From contig OZ176051.1 of the NCBI GenBank assembly GCA_964247055.1, forward strand, positions 620,001-684,000: a DNA stretch of 64,000 bases, written 5' to 3'. A program made the translations under genes and the position numbers. The stretch is from Paragordius varius. Its lineage: Eukaryota; Nematomorpha. Within the stretch, counting starts at the first letter, position 1, and each line of letters begins with the position of its first letter. Below the pieces are notes generated by a model. That model worked only from the letters and a program-made list of their open reading frames with translations, searched no databases and was not told the origin of the DNA. Of this stretch, positions 9,356 to 22,299 are shown in pieces.

Positions 9356-10449
9356 TATACATTCTCTTAGTAGGACTACATCAAAATATAGAGATAGTTT
9401 GGCAAACTGTTTCATATCCGATTTTTACAACGATACTTTAAAAATTAATGTATAAAACTAGTCGCATCAATACTCAAGTTAAACTTTGTCTTTAAAAATC
9501 GGATATTGGTCACCGGTGAACAAAATTATTTTTTATACATTCTCTTAGTAAGACTACATCAAAATATAGAGATAACTTGACAAACTCTTTCATATCCGAT
9601 TTTTACAACGATACTTTAAAAATTAATGTATAAAACTAGGCGTATCAATTAATCGCATCAATACTCAAGTTAAACTCTGTCCTTAAAAATCGAATATTGG
9701 TCACCGGTGAACAAAATTATTTTTTATACATTCTCTTTGTAAGACTACATCAAAATATAGAAATTGTTTGACAAACTCTTTCATATCCGATTTTTACAAC
9801 GATACTTTAAAAATTAATGTATTAAACTAGTCGCATCAATACTCAAGCTAAAACATTGTCCTTAAAAATCGGATATTGGTCACCGGTGAACAAAACTATT
9901 TTTATACCCTCTCTTAGTAAGACTACATCAAAATATAGAGATAGTTTGACAAACTCTTTCATATCCGATTTTTACAACGATACTTTAAAAATTAATGTAT
10001 AAAACTAGTCGTATCAATAAATCGCATCAATACTCAAGTTAAACTTTCTCCTTAAAAATCGGATATTGGTCACCGGTGAACAAAATTATTTTTTATACAT
10101 TCTCTTAGTAAGACTACATCAAAATATAGAGATAGTTTGACAAACTCTTTCATATCCGATTTTTACAACGATACTTTAAAAATTAATGTCTTAAACTAGT
10201 CGCATCAATACTCAAGTTAAACTTTGTCCTCAAAAATCAGATATTGGTCATAGGTGAACAAAATTATTTTTTATACATTCTCTTAGTAAGACTACATCAA
10301 AATATAGAGATAGTTTGACAAACTCTTTCATACCCGATTTTTACAACGATACTTTAAAAATTATGGTATTAAACCAGTCGCATCAATACTCAAGTTAAAC
10401 TTTGTCCTTAAAAATCGGATATTGGTCACCGGTGAACAAAATTATTTTT
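9165..10449 (+). repeat. Higher-order repeat copy 4, duplicate of 1651-3125 with one monomer lost
   Basis: Seven monomers, beginning with a chimeric unit at 9165-9355 that replaces the first two monomers of copy 2. From 9356 the match to copy 2 resumes (S1, L2, S3 with agaaattg, L1 accctctc, S4 with tcatagg, S2 with atacccg). The match continues into the unit starting at 10450, then fades there (gatattttaaa, gtataagactagg). Confidence 0.9.
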
Positions 10450-11557
10450 TATACATTCTCTTAGTAAGACTACATCAAAATATAGAGATAATTTGACAAA
10501 CTCTTTCATATCCGATTTTTACAACGATATTTTAAAAATTAATGTATAAGACTAGGCGTATCAATAAATCGCATCAATACTCAAGTTAAACTTTCTCCTT
10601 AAAAATCGGATATTGGTCACCGGTGAACAAAATTATTTTTTATACATTCTCTTAGTAGGACTACATCAAAATATAGAGATAGTTTGGCAAACTCTTTTAT
10701 ATCCGATTTTTACAACGATACTTTAAAAATTAATGTATAAAACTAGTCGCATCAATACTCAAGTTAAACTTTGTCCTTAAAAATCAGATATTGGTCACCG
10801 GTGAACAAAATTATTTTTTATACATTCTCTTAGTAAGACTACATCAAAATATAGAGATAGTTTGACAAACTCTTTCATATCCGATTTTTACAACGATACT
10901 TTAAAAATTAAAGTATTAAACTAGTCGCATCAATATTAAAGCTAAAACATTGTCTTTAAAAATCGGATATTGGTCACCGGTGAACAAAATTATTTTTTAT
11001 ACATTCTCTTAGTAAGACTACATCAAAATATAGAGATAGTTTGACAAACTCTTTCATATCCGATTTTTACAACGATACTTTAAAAATTATGGTATTAAAC
11101 CAGTCGCATCAATACTCAAGTTAAACTTTGTCCTTAAAAATCGGATATTGGTCACCGGTGAACAAAACTATTTTTTATACCGTCTCTTAGTAAGACTACA
11201 TCAAAATATAGATATAGTTTGACAAACTCTTTCATATCCGATTTTTACAACGATACTTTAAAAATTAATGTATAAAACTAGTCGTATCAATAAATCGCAT
11301 CAATACTCAAGTTAAACTTTCTCCTTAAAAATCGGATATTGGTCACCGGTGAACAAAATTATTTTTTATACATTCTCTTAGTAAGACTACATAAAAATAT
11401 AGAGATAGTTTGACAAACTTTTTCATATCCGATTTTTACAACCATACGTTAAAAATTAATGTATAAAACTAGTCGTATCAATAAATCGCATCAATACTCA
11501 AGTAGAACTTTCTCCTTAAAAATCGCATATTGGTCACCGGTGAACAAAATTATTTTT

Positions 11558-11732
11558 TATACATTCTCTTAGTAGGACTACATCAAAATATAGAGGTTTG
11601 GCAAACTCTTTCATATCCGATTTTTACAACGATACTTTAAAAATTAATGTATAAAACTAGTCGCATCAATACTCAAGTTAAACTTTGTCCTTAAAAATCA
11701 GATATTGGTCACCGGTGAACAAAATAATTTTT
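11558..11732 (+). repeat. 175-bp monomer variant (gaggtttgg, 3-bp loss)
   Basis: An S1-type unit in which gagatagtttgg is shortened to gaggtttgg. The loss removes the start of the AGTTTGNCAAACT dyad. The same allele is seen near 3.35, 11.6, 12.5, 13.07, 18.9, 19.2 and 62.5 kb. Here it closes the L1-L1-S1 trimer that is repeated at 12092 and 12649. Confidence 0.88.
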
Positions 11733-11912
11733 TATACATTCTCTTAGTAAGACTACATATAAAAATATAGAGATAGTTTGACAAACTCTTTCATATCCGA
11801 TTTTTACAACGATACTTTAAAAATTATGGTATTAAACCAGTCGCATCAATACTCAAGTTAAACTTTGTCCTTAAAAATCGGATATTGGTCACCGGTGAAC
11901 AAAATTATTTTT
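11733..11912 (+). repeat. 180-bp monomer variant (acatataaaa, 2-bp gain)
   Basis: An S2-type unit in which acatcaaaatatag has become acatataaaaatatag, a gain of two bases. I saw this allele only in the left part of the window, roughly at 3.5, 7.35, 11.75, 14.7, 16.9, 19.0, 20.3, 21.6, 23.0 and 24.3 kb, and never to the right of that. Most carriers follow a unit ending caaaataattttt, so two neighbouring variants travel together. Confidence 0.88.
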
Positions 11913-14229
11913 TATACATTCTCTTAGTAAGACTACATCAAAATATAGAGATAGTTTGACAAACTCTTTCATATCCGATTTTTACAACGATACTTTAAAA
12001 ATTAAAGTATTAAACTAGTCGCATCAATACTCAAGCTAAAACATTGTCCTTAAAAATCGGATATTGGTCACCGGTGAACAAAACTATTTTTTATACCGTC
12101 TCTTAGTAAGACTACATCAAAATATAGATATAGTTTGACAAACTCTTTCATATCCGATTTTTACAACGATACTTTAAAAATTAATGTATAAAACTAGTCG
12201 TATCAATAAATCGCATCAATACTCAAGTTAAACTTTCTCCTTAAAAATCGGATATTGGACACCGGTGAACAAAATTATTTTTTATACATTCTCTTAGTAA
12301 GACTACATAAAAATATAGAGATAGTTTGACAAACTCTTTCATATCCGATTTTTACAACCATACATTAAAAATTAATGTATAAAACTAGTCGTATCAATAA
12401 ATCGCATCAATACTCAAGTAGAACTTTCTCCTTAAAAATCGCATATTGGTCACCGGTGAACAAAATTATTTTTTATACATTCTCTTAGTAGGACTACATC
12501 AAAATATAGAGGTTTGGCAAACTCTTTCATATCCGATTTTTACAACGATACTTTAAAAATTAATGTATAAAACTAGTCGCATCAATACTCAAGTTAAACT
12601 TTGTCCTTAAAAATCAGATATTGGTCACCGGTGAACAAAATAATTTTTTATACATTCTCTTAGTAAGACTACATCAAAATATAGATATAGTTTGACAAAC
12701 TCTTTCATATCCGATTTTTACAACGATACTTTAAAAATTAATGTATAAAACTAGTCGTATCAATAAATCGCATCAATACTCAAGTTAAACTTTCTCCTTA
12801 AAAATCGGATATTGGTCACCGGTGAACAAAATTATTTTTTATACATTCTCTTAGTAAGACTACATAAAAATATAGAGATAGTTTGACAAACTTTTTCATA
12901 TCCGATTTTTACAACCATACGTTAAAAATTAATGTATAAAACTAGTCGTATCAATAAATCGCATCAATACTCAAGTAGAACTTTCTCCTTAAAAATCGCA
13001 TATTGGTCACCGGTGAACAAAATTATTTTTTATACATTCTCTTAGTAGGACTACATCAAAATATAGAGGTTTGGCAAACTCTTTCATATCCGATTTTTAC
13101 AACGATACTTTAAAAATTATGGTATTAAACCAGTCGCATCCATACTCAAGTTAAACTTTGTCCTTAAAAATCGGATATTGGTCACCGGTGAACAAAATTA
13201 TTTTTTATACATTCTCTTAGTAAGACTAGATCAAAATATAGAGATAGTTTGACAAACTCTTTCATATCCGATTTTTACAACGATACTTTAAAAATTATGG
13301 TATTAAACCAGTCGCATCAATACTCAAGTTAAACTTTGTCCTTAAAAATCGGATATTGGTCACCGGTGAACAAAATTATTTTTTATACATTCTCTTAGTA
13401 AGACTACATCAAAATATAGAGATAGTTTGACAAACTCTTTCATATCCGATTTTTACAACGATACTTTAAAAATTATGGTATTAAACCAGTCGCATCAATA
13501 CTCAAGTTAAACTTTGTCCTTAAAAATCGGATATTGGTCACCGGTGAACAAAACTATTTTTTTTACATTCTCTTAGTAAGACTACATCAAAATATAGAGA
13601 TAATTTGACAAACTCTTTCATATCCGATTTTTACAACGATACTTTAAAAATTAATGTATAAAACTAGTCGTATCAATAAATCGCATACACACTCAAGTTA
13701 AACTTTGTCCTTAAAAATCGGATATTGGTCACCGGTGAACAAAATTATTTTTTATACATTCTCTTAGTAGGACTACATCAAAATATAGAGATAGTTTGGC
13801 AAACTGTTTCATATCCGATTTTTACAACGATACTTTAAAAATTAATGTATAAAACTAGTCGCATCAATACTCAAGTTAAACTTTGTCCTTAAAAATCAGA
13901 TATTGGTCACCGGTGAACAAAATTATTTTTTATACATTCTCTTAGTAAGACTACATCAAAATATAGAGATAACTTGACAAACTCTTTCATATCCGATTTT
14001 TACAACGATACTTTAAAAATTAATGTATAAAACTAGGCGTATCAATTAATCGCATCAATACTCAAGTTAAACTCTGTCCTTAAAAATCGAATATTGGTCA
14101 CCGGTGAACAAAATTATTTTTTATATATTCTCTTAGTAAGACTACATCAAAATATAGAAATAGTTTGACAAACTCTTTCATATCCGATTTTTATAACGAT
14201 ACTTTAAAAATTAATGTATAAAACTAGTT

Positions 14230-15030
14230 GCATCAATACTCAAGTTAAACTTTGTCCTTAAAAATCGGATATTGGTCACCGGTGAACAAAATTATTTTAT
14301 TTACTTTCTCTTAGTAAGACTACATCAAAATATAGAAATAGTTTGACAAACTCTTTCATATCCGATTTTTACAACGATACTTTAAAAATTATGGTATTAA
14401 ACCAGTCGCATCAATACTCAAGTTAAACTTTGTCCTTAAAAATCGGATATTGGTCACCGGTGAACAAAATTATTTTTTATACATTCTCTTAGTAAGACTA
14501 CATCAAAATATAGAGATAGTTTGGCAAACTCTTTCATATCCGATTTTTATAACGATACTTTAAAAATTAATGTATAAAACTAGTCGCATCAATACTCAAG
14601 TTAAACTTTGTCCTTAAAAATCAGATATTGGTCACCGGTGAACAAAATAATTTTTTATACATTCTCTTAGTAAGACTACATATAAAAATATAAAGATAGT
14701 TTGACAAACTCTTTCATATCCGATTTTTACAACGATACTTTAAAAATTATGGTATTAAACCAGTCGCATCAATACTCAAGTTAAACTTTGTCCTTAAAAA
14801 TAGGATATTGGTCACCGGTGAACAAAACTATTTTTTTTACATTCTCTTAGTAAGACTACATCAAAATATAGAGATAATTTGACAAACTCTTTCATATCCG
14901 ATTTTTACAACGATACTTTAAAAATTATGGTATTAAACCAGTCGCATCAATACTCAAGTTAAACTTTGTCCTTGAAAATCGGATATTGGTCACCGGTGAA
15001 CAAAATTATTTTTTATACATCTCTTAGTAA
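14230..15030 (+). repeat. Four-monomer block repeated at +6876 and +9588 bp
   Basis: A run with several private marks recurs near 21106-21906 and 23818-24618. The marks are the junction ttttatttactttctc (about 14297), gatttttataacg (about 14546), aaaaataggatattgg (about 14795), ccttgaaaatcgg (14970) and the short junction tatacatctc (about 15013). All five sit at a constant offset of 6876 bp from the second copy. The third copy is 2712 bp further because the second lies in a 2712-bp tandem duplication. The ttttatttactttctc junction also occurs near 26.06 kb. Confidence 0.88.
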
Positions 15031-15179
15031 GACTACATCAAAATATAGAGGTAGTTTGACAAACTCTTTCATATCCGATTTTTACAACGATACTTTAAAA
15101 ATTAATGTATAAAACTAGGCGTATCAATTAATCGCATCAATACTCAAGTTAAACTTTGTCCTTAAAAATCGGATATTGG

Positions 15180-16720
15180 TCACGGTGAACAAAATTATTT
15201 TTTATACATTCTCTTAGTAGGACTACATCAAAATATAGAGATAGTTTGGCAAACTGTTTCATATCCGATTTTTACAACGATACTTTAAAAATTAATGTAT
15301 AAAACTAGTCGCATCAATACTCAAGTTAAACTTTGTCCTTAAAAATCGAATATTGGTCACCGGTGAACAAAATTATTTTTTATACATTCTCTTAGTAAGA
15401 CTACATCAAAATATAGAGATAGTTTGACAAACTCTTTCATATCCGATTTTTACAACGATACTTTAAAAATTAATGTGTTAAACTAGTCGCATCAATACTC
15501 AAGTTAAACTTTGTCCTTAAAAATCGGATATTGGTCACCGGTGAACAAAATTATTTTTTATACATTCTCTTAGTAAGACTACATCAAAATATAGAGATAG
15601 TTTGACAAACTCTTTCATATCCGATTTTTACAACGATACTTTAAAAATTATGGTATTAAACCAGTCGCATCAATACTCAAGTTAAACTTTGTCCTTAAAA
15701 ATCGGATATTGGTGACCGGTGAACAAAATTATTTTTTATACATTCTCTTAGTAAGACTACATCAAAATATAGAGATAATTTGACAAACTCTTTCATATCC
15801 GATTTTTACAACGATACTTTAAAAATTAATGTATAAAACTAAGCGTATCAATTAATCGCATCAATACTCAAGTTAAACTTTGTCCTTAAAAATCGGATAT
15901 TGGACACCGGTGAACAAAATTATTTTTTATACATTCTCTTAGTAGGACTACATCAAAATATAGAGATAGTTTGGCAAACTGTTTCATATCCAATTTTTAC
16001 AACGATACTTTAAAAATTAATGTATAAAACTAGTCGCATCAATACTCAAGTTAAAGTTTGTCCTTAAAAATCGGATATTGGTCACCGGTGAACAAAATTA
16101 TTTTTTATACATTCTCTTAGTAAGACTACATCAAAATATAGAGATAATTTGAAAAACTCTTTCATATCCGATTTTTACAACGATACTTTAAAAATTAATG
16201 TATAAAACTAGGCGTATCAATTAATCGCATCAATACTCAAGTTAAACTTTCTCCTTAAAAATCGGATATTGGTCACCGGTGAACAAAATTATTTTTTATA
16301 CATTCTCTTAGTAAGACTACATCAAAATATAGAGATAGTTTGACAAACTCTTTCATATCCGATTTTTACAACGATACTTTAAAAATTATGGTATTAAACC
16401 AGTCGCATCAATACTCAAGTTAAACTTTGGCCTTAAAAATCGGATATTGGTGACCGGTGAACAAAATAATTTTTTATACATTCTCTTAGTAAGACTACAT
16501 CAAAATATAGAGATAATTTGACAAACTCTTTCATATCCGATTTTTACAACGATACTTTAAAAATTAATGTATAAAACTAAGCGTATCAATTAATCGCATC
16601 AATACTCAAGTTAAACTTTGTCCTTAAAAATCGGATATTGGTCACCGGTGAACAAAATTATTTTTTATACATTCTCTTAGTAGGACTACATCAAAATATA
16701 GAGATAGTTTGGCAAACTCT
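15180..16720 (+). repeat. 1.54-kb block duplicated at 26397-27937
   Basis: Constant offset of 11217 bp, checked at 15181 (cacggtgaac), 15841 (aagcgtatc), 16441 (ggtgaccggtg with caaaataattt) and 16561. Shared marks include gtgaccggtga, ctaagcgtatc, ttaaagtttgtcc and gatttgaaaaactc-type L2 units. The match stops in an S1 unit near 16720. Confidence 0.88.
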
Positions 16721-19197
16721 TTCATATCCGATTTTTACAACGATATTTTAAAAATTAATGTATAAAACTAGTCGCATCAATACTCAAGTTAAACTTTGTC
16801 CTTAAAAATCAGATATTGGTCACCGGTGAACAAAATATTTTTTTATACATTCTCTTAGTAGGACTACATATAAAAATATAGAGATAGTTTGACAAACTCT
16901 TTCATATCCGATTTTCACAACGATACTTTAAAAATTATGGTATTAAACCAGTCGCATCAATACTCAAGTTAAACTTTGTCCTTAAAAATCGGATATTTGT
17001 CACCGGTGAACAAAATTATTTTTTATACATTCTCTTAGTAAGACTACATCAAAATATAGAGATAGTTTGACAAACTCTTTCATATCCGATTTTTACAACG
17101 ATACTTTAAAAATTATGGTATTAAACCAGTCGCATCAATACTCAAGTTAAACTTTGTCCTTAAAAATCGGATATTGGTCACCGGTGAACAAAACTATTTT
17201 TTTTACATTCTCTTAGTAAGACTACATCAAAATATAGAGATAATTTGACAAACTCTTTCATATCCGATTTTTACAACGATACTTTAAAAATTAATGTATA
17301 AAACTAGTCGCATCAATACTCAAGTTAAACTTTGTCCTTAAAAATCGGATATTGGTCACCGGTGAACAAAATTATTTTTTATACATTCTCTTAGTAAGAC
17401 TACATCAAAATATAGAGATAGTTTGACAAACTCTTTCATATCCGATTTTTACAACGATACTTTAAAAATTATGGTATTAAACCAGTCGCATCAATACTCA
17501 AGTTAAACTTTGTCCTTAAAAATCGGATATTGGTCACCGGTGAACAAAATTATTTTTTATACATTCTCTTAGTAGGACTACATCAAAATATAGAGATAGT
17601 TTGGCAAACTGTTTCATATCCAATTTTTACAACGATACTTTAAAAATTAATGTATAAAACTAGTCGCATCAATACTCAAGTTAAACTTTGTCCTTAAAAA
17701 TCGGATATTGGTCACCGGTGAACAAAATTATTTTTTATACATTCTCTTAGTAAGACTACATCAAAATATAGAGATAATTTGACAAACTCTTTCATATCCG
17801 ATTTTTACAACGATACTTTAAAAATTAATGTATAAAACTAGTCGTATCAATAAATCGCATCAATACTCAATTTAAACTTTCTCCTTAAAAATCGGATATT
17901 GGTCACCGGTGAACAAAATTATTTTTTATACATTCTCTTAGTAGGACTACATCAAAATATAGAGATAGTTTGACAAACTCTTTCATATCCGATTTTTACA
18001 ACGATACTTTAAAAATTATGGTATTAAACCAGTCGCATCAATACTCAAGTTAAACTTTGTCCTTAAAAATCGGATATTGGTCACCGGTGAACAAAACTAT
18101 TTTTTTTACATTCTCTTAGTAAGACTACATCAAAATATAGAGATAATTTGACAAACTCTTTCATATCCGATTTTTACAACGATACTTTAAAAATTAATGT
18201 ATAAAACTAGTCGCATCAATACTCAAGTTAAACTTTGTCCTTAAAAATCGGATATTGGTCACCGGTGAACAAAATTATTTTTTATACATTCTCTTAGTAA
18301 GACTACATCAAAATATAGAGATATTTTGACAAACTCTTTCATATCCGATTTTTACAACGATACTATAAAAATTATGGTATAAAACTAGGCGTATCAATTA
18401 ATCGCATCAATACTCAAGTTAAACTTTGTCCTTAAAAATCGGATATTGGTCACCGGTGAACAAAATTATTTTTTATACATTCTCTTAGTAGGACTACATC
18501 AAAATATAGAGATAGTTTGGCAAACTGTTTCATATCCAATTTTTACAACGATACTTTAAAAATTAATGTATAAAACTAGTCGCATCAATACTCAAGTTAA
18601 ACTTTGTCCTTAAAAATCGGATATTGGTCACCGGTGAACAAAATTATTTTTTATACATTCTCTTAGTAAGACTACATCAAAATATAGAGATAATTTGACA
18701 AACTCTTTCATATCCGATTTTTACAACGATACTTTAAAAATTAATGTATAAAACTAGGCGTATCAATTAATCGCATCAATACTCAAGTTAAACTTTCTCC
18801 TTAAAAATCGGATATTGGTCACCGGTGAACAAAATTATTTTTTATACATTCTCTTAGTAGGACTACATCAAAATATAGAGGTTTGGCAAACTCTTTCATA
18901 TCCGATTTTTACAACGATACTTAAAAAATTAATGTATAAAACTAGTCGCATCAATACTCAAGTTAAACTTTGTCCTTAAAAATCAGATATTGGTCACCGG
19001 TGAACAAAATAATTTTTTATACATTCTCTTAGTAAGACTACATATAAAAATATAGAGATAGTTTGACAAACTCTTTCATATCTGATTTTTACAACGATAC
19101 TTTAAAAATTATGGTCTTAAACCAGTCGCATCAATACTCAAGTTAAACTTTCTCCTTAAAAATCGGATATTGGTCACCGGTGAACAAAATTATTTTT

Positions 19198-19367
19198 TAT
19201 ACATTCTCTTAGTAGGACTACATCAAAATATAGAGGTTTGACAAACTCTTTCATATCCGATTTTTACAACGATACTTTAAATGGTATTAAACCAGTCGCA
19301 TCAATACTCAAGTTAAACTTTGTCCTTAAAAATCGGATATTGGTCACCGGTGAACAAAATTATTTTT
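19198..19367 (+). repeat. 170-bp monomer with two internal deletions
   Basis: An S2-like unit with the 3-bp gagg loss and a second 5-bp loss that turns ctttaaaaattatgg into ctttaaatgg. It sits between two unusual S2 units (left stem arm atatctgattt and ggtcttaaacc, near 19081 and 19429). The second loss lies in the loop of the inverted repeat, again leaving the stem intact. Confidence 0.88.
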
Positions 19368-19587
19368 TATACATTCTCTTAGTAAGACTACATCAAAATA
19401 TAGAGATAGTTTGACAAACTCTTTCATATCTGATTTTTACAACGATACTTTAAAAATTATGGTCTTAAACCAGTCGCATCAATACTCAAGTTAAACTTTG
19501 TCCTTAAAAATCGGATATTGGTCACCGGTGAACAAAACTATTTTCTTTACATTCTCTTAGTAAGACTACATCAAAATATAGAGATAA

Positions 19588-22299
19588 TTTGACAAACTCT
19601 TTCATATCCGATTTTTACAACGATACTTTAAAAATTAATCTATAAAACTAGGCGTATCAATAAATCGCATCAATACTCAAGTTAAACTTTCTCCTTAAAA
19701 ATCGGATATTGGTCACCGGTGAACAAAATTATGTTTTATACATTCTCTTAGTAGGACTACATCAAAATATAGAAATAGTTTGGCAAACTCTTTCATATCC
19801 AATTTTTACAACGATACTTTAAAAATTAATGTATAAAACCAGTCGCATCAATACTCAAGTTAAACTTTGTCCTTAAAAATCGGATATTGGTCACCGGTGA
19901 ACAAAATTATTTTTTATACATTCTCTTAGTAAGACTACATCAAAATATAGAGATAGTTTGACAAACTCTTTCATATCCGATTTTTACAACGATACTTTAA
20001 AAATTAATGTATAAAACTAGTCGTATCAATAAATCGCATCAATACTCAAGTTAAACTTTGTCCTTAAAAATCGGATATTGGTCACCGGTGAACCAAATTA
20101 TTTTTTATACATTCTCTTAGTAGGACTACATCAAAATATAGAGATAGTTTGGCAAACTCTTTCATATCCGATTTTTACAACGATACTTTAAAAATTAATG
20201 TATAAAACTAGTCGCATCAATACTCAAGTTAAACTTTGTCCTTAAAAATCAGATATTGGTCACCGGTGAACAAAATAATTTTTTATACATTCTCTTAGTA
20301 GGACTACATATAAAAATATAGAGATAGTTTGACAAACTCTTTTATATCCGATTTTTACAACGATACTTTAAAAATTATGGTATTAAACCAGTCGCATCAA
20401 TACTCAAGTTAAACTTTGTCCTTAAAAATCGGATATTGGTCACCGGTGAACAAAATTATTTTTTATACATTCTCTTAGTAAGACTACATCAAAATATAGA
20501 GATAGTTTGACAAACTCTTTCATATCCGATTTTTACAACGATACTTTAAAAATTATGGTATTAAACCAGTCGCATCAATACTCAAGTTAAACTTTGTCCT
20601 TAAAAATCGGATATTGGTCACCGGTGAACAAAACTATTTTTTTTACATTCTCTTAGTAAGACTAAATCAAAATATAGAGATAATTTGACAAACTCTTTCA
20701 TATCCGATTTTTACAACGATACTTTAAAAATTAATGTATAAAACTAGTCGCATCAATACTCAAGTTAAACTTTGTCCTTAAAAATCGGATATTGGTCACC
20801 GGTGAACAAAATTATTTTTTATACATTCTCTTAGTAAGACTACATCAAAATATAGAGATAGTTTGACAAACTCTTTCATATCCGATTTTTACAACGATAC
20901 TTTAAAAATTATGGTATTAAACCAGTCGCATCAATACTCAAGTTAAACTTTGTCCTTAAAAATCGGATATTGGTCACCAGTGAACAAAATTATTTTTTAT
21001 ACATTCTCTTAGTAAGACTACATCAAAATATAGAGATAGTTTGACCAACTCTTTCATATCCGATTTTTACAACGATACTTTAAAAATTATGGTATTAAAC
21101 CAGTCGCATCAATACTCAAGTTAAACTTTGTCCTTAAAAATCGGATATTGGTCACCGGTGAACAAAATTATTTTATTTACTTTCTCTTAGTAAGACTACA
21201 TCAAAATATAGAAATAGTTTGACAAACTCTTTCATATCCGATTTTTACAACGATACTTTAAAAATTATGGTATTAAACCAGTCGCATCCATACTCAAGTT
21301 AAACTTTGTCCTTAAAAATCGGATATTGGTCACCGGTGAACAAAATTATTTTTTATACATTCTCTTAGTAAGACTACATCAAAATATAGAGATAGTTTGG
21401 CAAACTCTTTCATATCCGATTTTTATAACGATACTTTAAAAATTAATGTATAAAACTAGTCGCATCAATACTCAAGTTAAACTTTGTCCTTAAAAATCAG
21501 ATATTGGTCACCGGTGAACAAAATAATTTTTTATACATTCTCTTAGTAAGACTACATATAAAAATATAGAGATAGTTTGACAAACTCTTTCATATCCGAT
21601 TTTTACAACGATACTTTAAAAATTATGGTATTAAACCAGTCGCATCAATACTCAAGTTAAACTTTGTCCTTAAAAATAGGATATTGGTCACCGGTGAACA
21701 AAACTATTTTTTTTACATTCTCTTAGTAAGACTACATCAAAATATAGAGATAATTTGACAAACTCTTTCATATCCGATTTTTACAACGATACTTTAAAAA
21801 TTATGGTATTAAACCAGTCGCATCAATACTCAAGTTAAACTTTGTCCTTGAAAATCGGATATTGGTCACCGGTGAACAAAATTATTTTTTATACATCTCT
21901 TAGTAAGACTTCATCAAAATATAGAGATAGTTTGGCAAACTGTTTCATATCCGATTTTTACAACGATACTTTAAAAATTAATGTATAAAACTAGTCGCAT
22001 CAATACTCAAGTTAAATTTTGTCCTTAAAAATCGGATATTGGTCACCGGTGAACAAAATTATTTTTTATACATTCTCTTAGTAAGACTACATCAAAATAT
22101 AGAGATAATTTGACAAACTCTTTCATATACGATTTTTACAACGATACTTTAAAAATTAATGTATAAAACTAGGCGTATCAATTAATCGCATCAATACTCA
22201 AGTTAAACTTTGTCCTTAAAAATCGGATATTGGTCACCGGTGAACAAAATTATTTTTTATACATTCTCTTAGTAGGACTACATCAAAATATAGAGATAG
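19588..22299 (+). repeat. 2712-bp tandem duplication, copy A (15 monomers)
   Basis: Fifteen monomers (phase starts at 19737 in this copy and 22449 in the next) are repeated directly. Shared private marks include aatctataaaactagg, the junction attatgttttatac, actaaatc, tcaccagtgaac, gaccaac, gcatccatactc, gacttcatc, gttaaattttg and tcatatacgat. The only difference I noticed is gaaccaaatt near 20090 against gaacaaaatt in copy B. Ends are approximate, because flanking monomers resemble the block. Confidence 0.92.

Larger units (their letters stand above)
11176..13205 (+). repeat. Tandem L1-L1-S1 trimers (three copies)
   Basis: Three copies start at 11176, 12092 and 12649. Each opens with L1 (agatatag), then L1 with the private marks acataaaaatat, acaaccatac and caagtagaac ... 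tcgcatattgg, then the 175-bp gagg unit: 191+191+175 = 557 bp. The first copy is followed by a 180-bp and a 179-bp unit (916 bp in all). In the third copy the last unit switches to S2 sequence (ttatggtattaaacc) after its S1 start, another within-monomer switch. Confidence 0.9.
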
